A DNA stretch of 64,000 nt, from NCBI GenBank assembly GCA_963791885.1, contig CAWBUL010000005.1:1054001-1118000 (forward strand), in the 5' to 3' direction. This stretch comes from CAVSUZ01 sp963791885. GTDB lineage: Bacteria > Pseudomonadota > Alphaproteobacteria > Acetobacterales > Acetobacteraceae. The position numbers were made by a program, and so were the translations under genes. Positions 8,848 through 16,199 of the stretch are shown piece after piece. The notes under the pieces were generated by a model, which saw nothing but the letters and a program-made list of their open reading frames with translations, did not search any database and had not been told where the DNA came from. How positions within the stretch are numbered: position 1 is the first letter of the stretch; the number at the start of each line of letters is the position of its first letter.

Positions 8848-9708
8848 TCATAACCAGAATCCGTTCTGGTTGTGGTCCGTCCTGGACCGGGTTGCGAACT
8901 CGTTCGGAGTAAGTCCACGCAGGCTGGTGTGGGGCCGATGGGCATTATAGTCGGGCCGCCAAGCTTCGATGATCCTCCGGGCTGCGGGCAAGCCCTGGAA
9001 GACGTGCTCATTGAGGCATTCGTCGCGCAAGCGACCGTTCAGGCTCTCGACGAATGCGTTCTGCACTGGCTTGCCGGGGGCGATGTAGTGCCAGCCGACA
9101 CCGCGATCTTGCCGCCAACTCAGCACCACATGCGACGTCAGCTCGGTCCCGTTGTCGCTGACCACCAGCAAGGGGGCGCCGCGCCGTTCTACGATGTAAT
9201 TGAGTTCGCGCACCACCCTGCGACCGGACAGCGATGTATCCACCACCAGCGCCAGGCATTCGCGGGTGAAGTCGTCCACCACCACAAGCACCCGAAAGCG
9301 GCGGCCGTCGGCCAGTACGTCGGAGACGAAGTCCAGGCTCCAGCGCTGGTTCGGACCCTGTGGCAACGTCATTGGCGCGCGCGTTCCCAAAGCCCGCTTG
9401 CGACCGCCACGCCGCCGCACAACCAGTCGTTCCTCGCGGTAGAGCCGGAACAGCTTCTTGTGATTTAGCATGATCCCTTCTCGCCGCAGCAGAATATGCA
9501 AACGCCGATATCCGAACCGGCGCCGCTCGGCCGCCAACGCGCGGAGCCGCGTGCGAACCGCAGCGTCGCCGCCACGGCGCGATAGGTAACGGAACACCTT
9601 CGGTGCAATGCTCAGCAGCGAACAGGCACGCCGCTGCGAATAGCTCTTCTCTTCAATCGCCCAGATCACAGCTTTCCGCCGCAAGCCGGGCGTCAGAAGT
9701 TTTTTCCC
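8848..9708 (-). CDS. IS3 OrfB, transposase catalytic part
   Basis: This frame encodes the rve-type DDE core and is probably made only as an OrfAB fusion by -1 frameshifting at the six-A run near 9700-9705. After KKLLTPGLRRKAVIW comes the HTH_21 region (RRACSLLSIAPKVFRYLSRR). The catalytic residues are in WSLDFVSDVL (D), VVSDNGTELTS (D) and FVESLNGRLRDECLNE (E). The first 57 codons of the open frame lie opposite orfA in a different frame and are not real. OrfB has no good start of its own, which supports the frameshift model. Confidence 0.92.
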   Translation of the reverse strand, partial: GKKLLTPGLRRKAVIWAIEEKSYSQRRACSLLSIAPKVFRYLSRRGGDAAVRTRLRALAAERRRFGYRRLHILLRREGIMLNHKKLFRLYREERLVVRRRGGRKRALGTRAPMTLPQGPNQRWSLDFVSDVLADGRRFRVLVVVDDFTRECLALVVDTSLSGRRVVRELNYIVERRGAPLLVVSDNGTELTSHVVLSWRQDRGVGWHYIAPGKPVQNAFVESLNGRLRDECLNEHVFQGLPAARRIIEAWRPDYNAHRPHTSLRGLTPNEFATRSRTDHNQNGFWL

Positions 9709-9959
9709 AAGGCTTCCTTCAGCGTCGCCACATCCAGCACCGATTCCGCCAGCAGCTTCTTCAGCTTGCGGTTCTCCTCTTCCAGAGCCTTCAGTCTCTT
9801 GGCGTCCGAGATCTCCATCCCGCCGTAGCGCGATCGCCAATTGTAGAACGTCGCGTCGCTGATCCCGTGCTTGCGGCACAGCTCCGTTACCGGCAGTCCT
9901 GCCTGATGGTCTTTCAGCACACCGATGATCTGCTCCTCAGTGAACCGGCTCTTCCTCAT
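9693..9959 (-). CDS. IS3 OrfA, DNA-binding part
   Basis: This 88-residue protein starts MRKSRFTEEQIIGVLKDHQ and contains a HTH_8 / Tnp_1 helix-turn-helix (VTELCRKHGISDATFYNWR). A leucine-zipper-like coiled coil follows (LKALEEENRKLKKLLAES). This is the standard architecture for IS407-group OrfA, which binds the terminal repeats and dimerises. It ends ALGKNF at a stop just after the six-A slippery run from which OrfB continues. Confidence 0.93.
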   Translation of the reverse strand: MRKSRFTEEQIIGVLKDHQAGLPVTELCRKHGISDATFYNWRSRYGGMEISDAKRLKALEEENRKLKKLLAESVLDVATLKEALGKNF

Positions 9960-10117
9960 CTTCCGTCTCCTGGCGGGAACGGACTCTAGCTCAGAGCGGG
10001 GACATTTCAGGGGGCAGGGTCACCCGCCTTCTAAAAAGCGCCCAAGAAGCTGCCCGGTCCGCGCCGCTTTTCCGGCGCCGCCGACCGCGAAGAGTGCGTC
10101 GGAAAAAGCCGCTCAGC

Positions 10118-10420
10118 ATGGGCCTCGATCTTTTTGAAAATCCGTTTGCAGTTTTAGGGATCAGTGTTGACGCCAACCCTTCCCAAATAAACGTCCGGAT
10201 GCGGGAGAGCGGTGGAGACAAGGCATCCCTGGGTGCCCGGACACTCATTTCCTCGCGGACCCGGATCCGGCGGAAATCGCTTTTCTGCCGAGCCTAACTG
10301 GGGCGGAGGCAAGAAACCGCTTGGATGTACTGAGGACCGGCCATCCCCCAGAGAGGCGGAACTCCCAGCGCCCAACGCTGGGGATGTTGGTGAGGAGCAG
10401 GGGCAGGGGCATTCTGTGGC
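10118..10420 (+). pseudogene. J-domain-like protein remnant, frameshifted
   Basis: The frame from 10118 reads MGLDLFENPFAVLGISVDAN, which resembles the start of J-domain-like proteins (NPFxVLG-S-A-), followed by RTLISS. Just after 10250 it loses sense, and the +1-shifted frame reads DPAEIAFLPSLTGAEARNRL, the kind of sequence that follows in these proteins. No stop-free single frame covers both. Sense is lost by about 10400, next to phhB on the opposite strand. I infer a decayed copy left beside the IS3 element; the function of the parent is not known. Confidence 0.4.
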
Positions 10421-10495
10421 GCTCGCCTGCACGCCGCTGCCGTAGCGCAACCGACGCCCCTGGCAGCGACGAGCTGCCCCGCATCCCACTTCTCC

Positions 10496-10855
10496 TCAGT
10501 CGTCATGCGCTGCAAAACCTGCAACGGCGAGGCGGTCCAGCTTGGCAGCCATGATGAAGTCGTTCTCGTGTAGCCCCTTGATCTTCTTGGTTCGCAGCGA
10601 GACCGTTGCGTAGCCCCAGCCGAAGCTGATGTCCGGGTGGTGGCCCTCGGCCTCGGCCACCTCGGCGGCCTCCGCCACGAAGGCGAATGCCTCACGGAAG
10701 TTCTTGAAACGGTAGGTGCGCTCGACGCGGGTGGCGCCATCCATTAGCGCCCACTCGGGAGCCTGGGCGCGGTAGCCCTCCGGCTCCTCCGGCGTCAAGG
10801 GGGGTATGCCGCCGCGGCACGGGGTGCAGGTCTTCTCAGCAAGTGCGTTTGTCAT
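10496..10855 (-). CDS. phhB: pterin-4a-carbinolamine dehydratase
   Basis: This enzyme dehydrates 4a-hydroxytetrahydropterin, recycling the cofactor of phenylalanine hydroxylase. The family signature is clear: EGHHPDISFGWGYATVSL followed by KIKGLHENDFIMAAKLD. The product is 119 residues, close to the usual 100-120. The N-terminus MTNALAEKTCTPCRGGIPPL is the form common in proteobacteria. No phenylalanine hydroxylase gene is in the window, so it stands alone. It looks intact although it sits inside the IS-rich island. Confidence 0.93.
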   Translation of the reverse strand: MTNALAEKTCTPCRGGIPPLTPEEPEGYRAQAPEWALMDGATRVERTYRFKNFREAFAFVAEAAEVAEAEGHHPDISFGWGYATVSLRTKKIKGLHENDFIMAAKLDRLAVAGFAAHDD

Positions 10856-11443
10856 GGCGAGTCTCCCGAAAGCAGGTTGCCGTCCAATGCGTGAACGAGT
10901 CCGGCCGAATCGCGACCAAACCCTGGCGGCTAGATCCCGCCTGCGGGTCCGGATTGCCCTTCACCCGACCTTACCCCGAGTGCGAATGCGACTATGGTGC
11001 TGCCCCTGGTCAGAGCGGCGCGGTCGCGCCATGCGAGCGCCATCGCAACCACGCCAATACTGATCGCATAGTTAGCGCCATTGCCGAAAAAAATCGAGCG
11101 CAGCAGCTTGCAGCCAAGCGGTGCCAGAAGCCGCACCGGCTACGCTCTTGCCCAGGCAGAAACCGGCGTTGATCGCGCAATCCACCGCGCCCGCCGCCAA
11201 TCTAATTCGGCGGTTCATCCGTCATCGCGCGGACGTATGGATCAAGGTGCCCTACGTTGCCGATTTATCTGCATCGATGATCATCTCTGCCACGGCGATC
11301 GTTTTGGATAAGAAACCCTGAAGCAAGGCATTCGTTCCGCCATCAGTACGTTCCTCTAGTGCAGTGCACCAAGAAGCGGTGATGAAAAATCAATTCCAAT
11401 CTCGCTCTATATGCTAAAGTCCCGGAGCAAATCAGGGAGCGAG
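10856..11443. other. 588-base stretch without a recognised gene
   Basis: Several short frames cross this stretch, but none has convincing codon use or a ribosome site. A minus-strand frame (10930-11136) contains a hydrophobic run (YAISIGVVAMALAW) that could be a membrane-protein scrap. A plus-strand frame (11121-11321) ends SASMIISATAIVLDKK. I could not assign either. No terminator hairpin or repeat stood out. Confidence 0.35.
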
Positions 11444-11761
11444 ATGGTGGCCCCAAAATACGGCTGCTACCAAGAGATCTTCAAACGCGCTAATCAGATG
11501 TGGCGCGCGGACGGATCTCCCCCCGGTCGTTTGAAGTACTACTTGGAACGTTCGACCGCTCTCCTCGCGATTAATCCCGAACCGGGTCATCTACCCGACA
11601 GACTCACACCTGTTAGCAAGGACCTGGAGCTGTCGCAAAACGCGGATGATGAATGCTCACAGGACCGGTCGCGTGCCTCGCCTAGCGATGGGTCTGATAC
11701 TGTTCCGTCCGAAGCCGACGAATCCTGGGATTTGATGATGGCGCCATACCGCTGTGCCTAA
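11444..11761 (+). CDS. hypothetical protein, about 105 residues
   Basis: Family not recognised. The N-terminal half is structured-looking (YGCYQEIFKRANQMWRADGS, then RLKYYLERSTALLAINPEP). The C-terminal half is acidic and low in hydrophobics (DDECSQDRSRASPSDGSD), probably disordered. The ATG at 11444 follows an AGGGAGCGAG ribosome-site-like stretch; the open frame extends 11 codons further up. It is the first of three same-strand unknowns ending at 12771, separated from the next by 26 bases, so they may share a transcript. Confidence 0.5.
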   Translation: MVAPKYGCYQEIFKRANQMWRADGSPPGRLKYYLERSTALLAINPEPGHLPDRLTPVSKDLELSQNADDECSQDRSRASPSDGSDTVPSEADESWDLMMAPYRCA

Positions 11762-11787
11762 CCTTTCGCGCGAGTAGGAGGCAATCG

Positions 11788-12186
11788 ATGGGTCAGGGGA
11801 TCGAAAAAAAGGAACTGGCGAGGCAGTTCATGACAGAAGTCATACCTCTTCTGAGGCAAGCCGCTGAAGAAGTAAGAAGCAAATACAGCTCAGCAACCTA
11901 CGTACTAACCGAAGAAGGGCCATGGCCACCTCGGGGTAGAACGCTCCCGGGCGTCAGGTATCAATTGGTCGTATTATCGCCGAGCAGAAAGCATCGCGTG
12001 GCACCGCCGTCGATCGGCTTCCGCTTGAACGATTGCGGACAAGTAGAGATCCACACGGGAGGCATTCCGCACGCAGCGCCTGTGGTGGTCGAAGTCGGTC
12101 AGCTTAGACTGAAGGAGGTTCAAATGGCCTTCAACCGATTTATGAAGGTTGTGCTGGACTGTGATGCTCCGGGTCTCAATGAATGA
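11788..12186 (+). CDS. hypothetical protein, 132 residues
   Basis: Family not recognised. A good ribosome site (GTAGGAGGC) precedes the ATG by 5 bases, which supports real expression. The N-terminal 30 residues look helical (KKELARQFMTEVIPLLRQAA). The rest reads as beta-rich, with IGFRLNDCGQVEIHTGG and a final helix (MAFNRFMKVVLDCD). No signal peptide or membrane segment is present. It lies between another unknown and a receiver-like protein on the same strand; the three may act together, but this is only inferred from spacing and direction. Confidence 0.6.
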   Translation: MGQGIEKKELARQFMTEVIPLLRQAAEEVRSKYSSATYVLTEEGPWPPRGRTLPGVRYQLVVLSPSRKHRVAPPSIGFRLNDCGQVEIHTGGIPHAAPVVVEVGQLRLKEVQMAFNRFMKVVLDCDAPGLNE

Positions 12187-12411
12187 GTACCCTTGGATGG
12201 AGAAGGGAGCACCTTTGCGCCGGATCCAACTCGCTTTGAGGTCGGCTTGCTCGCGCGAGCGCTGGAACATCCCCGATCCTCCTTGGCCGGATGGCGGCGC
12301 TAACCACGTTGGCAGAGCGCAGTTCGCGTCTTGCTCCTTTTGGCGTTTGCAAGAGCGCTTGCTTAGCAGTAAGTCATACCGGTCAATGCAGAGCGCCTTA
12401 GGAAGATCGTG

Positions 12412-12771
12412 ATGCCCGCGCAAATCGTTGTCGTGCTCCGTGATGCTATGTTGGCGAATAAAACCGCTGAGGGTTTGACCGCCGCGGGTTACAATGCGAT
12501 CGCGATGAGCGATTCCATGGCGGCTCTACGCGCGCTGGAAGCGGCCCGCGACATTGAGTTGCTGATTACCAGCGCGCAGTTTCCTGACCAACGACCTAAC
12601 GGCTTGGCTCTTGCCCGGATGACGCGGCTGCTACGTCCGGATCTAAAAGCTATCTTCGTGAACGGAGTGGACACTAAGCCGCATGTTGAGGCGGACGGCA
12701 TTTTCATTCCTACGCCAACAACGCCAGAAACAATCGTCGTGGCAGCCGACGAACTGATGACGGTGGTTTAA
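12412..12771 (+). CDS. response-regulator receiver-like protein lacking the phospho-acceptor
   Basis: The 119-residue product has the size and order of a stand-alone CheY-like receiver: strand 1 QIVVVLRDAMLANKTAEGL, helix-strand GYNAIAMSDSMAALRALEA, then IELLITSAQFPDQRPNGLAL and LRPDLKAIFVNGV. The acidic pair expected after strand 1 is reduced to one Asp (LRDAM). The position of the phosphorylated Asp after strand 3 (normally LLITD) reads LLITS. It may therefore signal without phosphorylation or be a decaying copy. No histidine kinase is nearby. It is the last of three possibly linked genes (11444-12771). Confidence 0.6.
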   Translation: MPAQIVVVLRDAMLANKTAEGLTAAGYNAIAMSDSMAALRALEAARDIELLITSAQFPDQRPNGLALARMTRLLRPDLKAIFVNGVDTKPHVEADGIFIPTPTTPETIVVAADELMTVV

Positions 12772-13261
12772 TCTGACGTACTACCCCGGATTCAACTCGC
12801 CTGAACGCTCTTTTAGCTGGACTACTACAATTTGTGTCCTCGATCCGTTCTCGGTTTGAGTTGTCGCGCCCACGTCTCTCGGCGCATAAGCACGGATGGG
12901 TTACCATGGTTCAGAACGGTGTCAATCACTCGCCATCTGGCGCAAGCATAAACCGCGCTCACCGCATTCGCTAAACCCATAAAGCCGACGCTGCCCGTGG
13001 TTCCCATTGTGTGTGGGATGTGAGTGTTGCCGCAAATCGCTCCGCCGCACCTATTGCAGGAGAGACAACTATTAAACGCATTCACTGAATAGGTGCACGC
13101 ATGGCGAGAAGGTTGAGTGCACATACAAAAGTACGACTAATCGCTGACAACCAGTTTCATGCTTTACTGCTTCGGGGCAGACGTTCTATCAACGGAACGG
13201 GCGAACATGCAGTCCAGCGCGGGCGGCCCAAGCCGGATCGACGACTTGGAGGTTGCTGAGA
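12772..13261. other. 490-base stretch without a recognised gene
   Basis: A minus-strand frame (12825-13124) is cysteine-rich (NSCLSCNRCGGAICGN), but its codon use is poor, it has no ribosome site, and it resembles no family I know. I treat it as non-coding. Shortly before the XRE gene a GGAGG (13245-13250) serves as its ribosome site. No hairpin terminator or tandem repeat was found. Confidence 0.35.
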
Positions 13262-13492
13262 ATGCCAATGCCCCCCGATGATCCCGACATTGACCGGCAC
13301 ATTGGTCAGAAGGTTCGGGAACGCCGCGAGAAGTTGGAGACGACCATTGAGGCGTTGGCGTTCAGGGCCAACATTGAAATCTCGATCTTGAGGGAGATTG
13401 AGGCCGGGCGCCGCAGGACGACGTCACCTCAAATAGTCGCGCTATTCGAGGCTCTCGGGGTGACGATCTCCTGGTTCTTTGAGGATCTGTAG
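13262..13492 (+). CDS. XRE-family helix-turn-helix regulator
   Basis: This is a 76-residue single-domain DNA-binding protein. The HTH_3 fold spans most of it: IGQKVRERREKLETTIEALA, FRANIEISILREIEAGRR, then IVALFEALGVTISWFFEDL. This resembles Cro/C1-type regulators found beside mobile genes. The ATG at 13262 follows GGAGGTTGCTGAGA; the frame could start three codons earlier at a TTG. No adjacent toxin gene is seen, so it is not evidently an antitoxin. Its target is unknown. Confidence 0.8.
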   Translation: MPMPPDDPDIDRHIGQKVRERREKLETTIEALAFRANIEISILREIEAGRRRTTSPQIVALFEALGVTISWFFEDL

Positions 13493-13666
13493 CTAGGCTG
13501 CCTCCGCGAACTGCCGAGAATGTTTCCGATCCCAGGCAGCGAACGCTTCCTCGATTAGCGCCAGCGCCTCGTCTTCACGTCCCAGGGCCAAGGCATGATC
13601 TGCCAGAGCTGCCCAGGTCTGAGGCGAAGGGGACTCCACCGGAAAGGTCTCCGAAACCCGGCGCAT
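13493..13666 (-). CDS. small hypothetical protein, 57 residues
   Basis: A short helical protein (MRRVSETFPVESPSPQTWAA; ADHALALGREDEALALIEEA) with the look of a single tetratricopeptide-like helical hairpin. The chosen ATG follows AAAGGAAATGAG, a good ribosome site; the open frame continues upstream to 13762 without coding sense. It converges on the XRE gene, the two stop codons being adjacent. No function can be assigned. Confidence 0.5.
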   Translation of the reverse strand: MRRVSETFPVESPSPQTWAALADHALALGREDEALALIEEAFAAWDRKHSRQFAEAA

Positions 13667-14224
13667 CTCATTTCCTTTCATGAGGCTGTGCGTGCTGTGC
13701 GTCCGATTATAGGCCCACAATGGTAGGTCACAACTCCGTGTGCAAGAATTTTCCTGCCGCACGCTAATCCCCTCCGCGTCCCGTTCCCTCTCCCCACCTT
13801 GACCGTCCCCCCGGGCTTGTCCAACGCGTTGTGCAGCCGGTTCTTGGTCACCTTGATGATGGCCGATCTGGACGCTCCAGCCCCTTCATAGCCAGGGCAC
13901 GGTGCACGATGGCGCCACGGGGAAGCGGCTACGCAGCATCCCACATGATCTCCAGCACGAGGCGCGGCAGTTCCTTCCGGGCGAAGATCGCGTTCGGCTG
14001 ATACCGCCGGGGCGGAAGCCAGAGCTGCGGGTCTAGTTCCAAGATGCGGGTTTCGACCTGCGCGAGCTTGGTCCGATAGCCCTCGATCAGCGGCTCCAGC
14101 TTGGCAAGCTGGGCATGCATACGACGTCGCTGGCGATGTAAGTTGGCAACTTCCAATTGCTTCATGCGTTCCGTAGCTGTCGGGTCGCGCTTCCAGGCGC
14201 CCCGTCCGAACAGTCCAATGACTA

Positions 14225-15786
14225 GTCGTCCGTGAAGAACCCTGATCGGGTTGCGTGACCGACGTACACGGTCAGGATCGAACTGCTCGCAGAGCCGGTT
14301 CGCCCGAGAGAGCGAGCAAGAACCAACGCAAAAGCACCGCCAGCCAGGCCAGCAGCAACCGGAAGTTGTACCCAACTGCGGCCAGCACCGCATTAACCGC
14401 ATCGCCGGCTGGTTTGGCGAGATAGTTGCGGCCCATGCGATGCTCGGCCTTGAGATGACCGATCACCGGCTCGACCGCAGCTCTCCGTCGCAGCGCCCGC
14501 TTGATGGTCTGCGTGACGCCACGCTTCTGTCCCGCGGTGAACACCCGCAGCCCAGGCGCGCTCGGTGCATTGTGACCGCGATAGCCCGCATCAGCGATCA
14601 CCTGTGTCAGTGAGACGCCGATCTGCTGCGTGATTGCCGGAATGACGCTCGCCAGCGTGTGCCCGTCATAGGGGTTGCCCGGCAGTGCCGCGACATGCGC
14701 GACGAACTGCCCGCCTTTGGACCGGTTCAGCGTGGTCGCCACCGAGACCTTGACGCCAAATTCGTATGGCCGATGCGCCTTGCCCTTGCCGATACACGCC
14801 ACTTCCGGTGCGTGCAGGCTGTAGATCTTCGGACCGCGCTGACGCTGCTTCTGTGATCGCACCTGGCTGGCGAGGGAGAGCAGCCGGGCGAAGATCGCGC
14901 GCAGTTCGGCATTGCCGGCGATCTTGCGCACGATATCGCGGATCACCCGGCCCAGTTGGGTGCGCAGCGTCCGCAGCATTCGGTTGGCGCGCTTGAACTG
15001 CTTGGCATGCGCATAGCGCTGATGGCGGATCAGCGCGATCTTGCCGAGCCTTGTGTAGGACTGGCGCAATCTGACGCCGTGTCTGTGTGCCAGCCGTACC
15101 AGCAGCTCGCGCGCGCGGTGCAGCAGCTTCGCATCGGTCGGGAAGGCGATCGCTTTGGGCTGCACCGTCGTGTCCACGATAACGCGGGTGAAGTCTGCGG
15201 GCTTGGCGGCGCCCATCCGGGTAGCGGCATGCAGGCTCTCCTGCAACAGCGCCTTCAGCTTCTCTTCCCCCATGCGCTGGCGCCAACGGGTCAGCGAGGA
15301 GCGATCGAATGGCAGGCGATGGCAGAAAAACGCCTCACCGCACAGCCGCTGATAATACGGGTTCTCCAGCCAGCGTTCGCACAGCGCCTCATCGGAGAGG
15401 CTGTGCATGTGCTTGATGATGGCGAGACCGGCCATCAGACGTGTCGGCAGCGGCGGTCGTCCGGGCGTGTCGGTGTAGCTCGCGCCGAGCCGGTCTTCGA
15501 GGAACCGCCAGTCGATGGTGGCGGCGAGCTTCGAGAGCGGATGGTGCAGGTCGACGATCTGATCGAGCCGTGAGCGCAGCAGATCGCGCTGACCGCTGTC
15601 ACGCCGTTCCCTGGGACGCATCGGTGTTGCTCCGTGCCGGATTGGGCAGAGCGAATCACACCCGCTCGCGTCGGCGCAATTTGCAAGCAATCGCGGTTCG
15701 CCGCGCCGATTTCTGGCAAATGCGGTTATTTGCGCGGGGCGGAAAGACGTTGCCGCTCAATGGGTTCCGAATAGTTCACGGACGAC
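14225..15786. mobile_element. IS5-superfamily insertion sequence, copy 1
   Basis: This 1562-base element is the same as the one at 25473-27034 but in the opposite orientation; the encoded proteins are identical. The tips are the inverted repeat GTCGTCCGTGAA. The flanks carry the 6-base direct repeat TGACTA (14219-14224 and 15787-15792), a target duplication that shows a simple insertion. It holds one transposase gene on the minus strand and splits a small gene. Confidence 0.92.
14272..15621 (-). CDS. IS5-type transposase (copy 1)
   Basis: This DDE transposase has 449 residues. It has the DUF772-type N-terminal domain (PPLPTRLMAGLAIIKHMHSL; SLTRWRQRMGEEKL), the DDE core (VIVDTTVQPKAIAFPTDAKL, VIADAGYRGHN) and the final catalytic block RRRAAVEPVIGHLKAEHRMG. 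I set the start at 15621 (MRPRERRDSGQRDLL), behind GGAGCAACACCG; the open frame goes 23 codons further. The frame is intact. Confidence 0.94.
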   Translation of the reverse strand: MRPRERRDSGQRDLLRSRLDQIVDLHHPLSKLAATIDWRFLEDRLGASYTDTPGRPPLPTRLMAGLAIIKHMHSLSDEALCERWLENPYYQRLCGEAFFCHRLPFDRSSLTRWRQRMGEEKLKALLQESLHAATRMGAAKPADFTRVIVDTTVQPKAIAFPTDAKLLHRARELLVRLAHRHGVRLRQSYTRLGKIALIRHQRYAHAKQFKRANRMLRTLRTQLGRVIRDIVRKIAGNAELRAIFARLLSLASQVRSQKQRQRGPKIYSLHAPEVACIGKGKAHRPYEFGVKVSVATTLNRSKGGQFVAHVAALPGNPYDGHTLASVIPAITQQIGVSLTQVIADAGYRGHNAPSAPGLRVFTAGQKRGVTQTIKRALRRRAAVEPVIGHLKAEHRMGRNYLAKPAGDAVNAVLAAVGYNFRLLLAWLAVLLRWFLLALSGEPALRAVRS

Positions 15787-16025
15787 TGACTAAAGCGCCC
15801 TGAGTCATGCCGGGGCGCTTCTTTTCAGACGCTTGCAATCTCGTAGTCCGACATATTCTCGCGCCATCAGCCGTGCCGCCCCTCCCAGAGCGGTCCGGCC
15901 CGCTCACTGCGCCCCGTCATGACCGGATCGGGGGCCTGGCTCGGCGTTCTCTGAGGTGGTGCTATTTGCGGCGCAGCGCGTTGTGCAAGTGCAGCCCCAT
16001 GGATCGGGCCGGTTAGGACGCCAGG

Positions 16026-16190
16026 CTATTTCTTGGCGTTCAGCCGCGCCAGCGCCTCGTTCAGTTTTGCAAGTGCCTTAGCCACATACGGGGCGGCCGT
16101 CTTCTTCGCTTGCTCCAGCGCCGGGCTTTTCCATACCTTCGCAAGCCGTTCGGCTAGATCCCCAAGCGTGGTTTTCTCGGGATTTTTCAT
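16026..16190 (-). CDS. small basic hypothetical protein, 54 residues
   Basis: The frame MKNPEKTTLGDLAERLAKVW... ends ALAKLNEALARLNAKK. It is Lys/Ala/Leu-rich and amphipathic, mostly helical by composition, with good codon bias for this genome. It sits just downstream of the broken rlmA-like gene (9 bases from its end) on the same strand. The ribosome site is weak. The regular heptad-like spacing of Leu and Ala suggests a real helical peptide rather than a chance frame. No function can be assigned. Confidence 0.5.
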   Translation of the reverse strand: MKNPEKTTLGDLAERLAKVWKSPALEQAKKTAAPYVAKALAKLNEALARLNAKK

Positions 16191-16199
16191 CGCGGCAGT

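Larger units (their letters stand above)
8822..10022. mobile_element. IS3-family (IS407 group) insertion sequence, complete
   Basis: The element is 1201 bases. The ends are inverted repeats: TGACCCTGCCCCC on the left and the same sequence read inward from 10022. It is flanked by the 4-base direct repeat CCCG (8818-8821 and 10023-10026), as expected for the IS407 group. It carries orfA and orfB on the minus strand, overlapping at a run of six A residues (T run at 9700-9705 on the plus strand), a site suited to -1 ribosomal frameshifting. Both frames look undamaged, so the copy is probably active. Confidence 0.92.
13770..15808 (-). pseudogene. small hypothetical gene interrupted by the IS5-type element and further decayed
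   Basis: Removing the insertion 14225-15786 and one TGACTA copy rejoins a minus-strand frame that starts at 15808: MTQGALVIGLFGRGAW, then MKQLEVANLHRQRRRMHAQL (a coiled coil) and FARKELPRLVLEIMWDAA, stopping at 13929 (103 residues). Past that stop the same frame continues sensibly (PLPRGAIVHRALAMKGLERP). A shifted frame then adds KVTKNRLHNALDKPGGTVKV to about 13770. This pattern (coiled coil followed by a winged-helix-like C-terminus) recalls unassigned alphaproteobacterial proteins. I infer a nonsense change, a frameshift and an IS insertion near the start. Confidence 0.5.

Noticed and set aside
12825..13124. Cysteine-rich minus-strand frame (NSCLSCNRCGGAICGN)
   Set aside because: Poor codon use, no ribosome site, no family match; zinc-finger likeness is not enough.
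13262..13666. XRE protein and adjacent small gene as a toxin-antitoxin pair
   Set aside because: The small gene is on the opposite strand and shows no toxin fold; no other partner adjoins.
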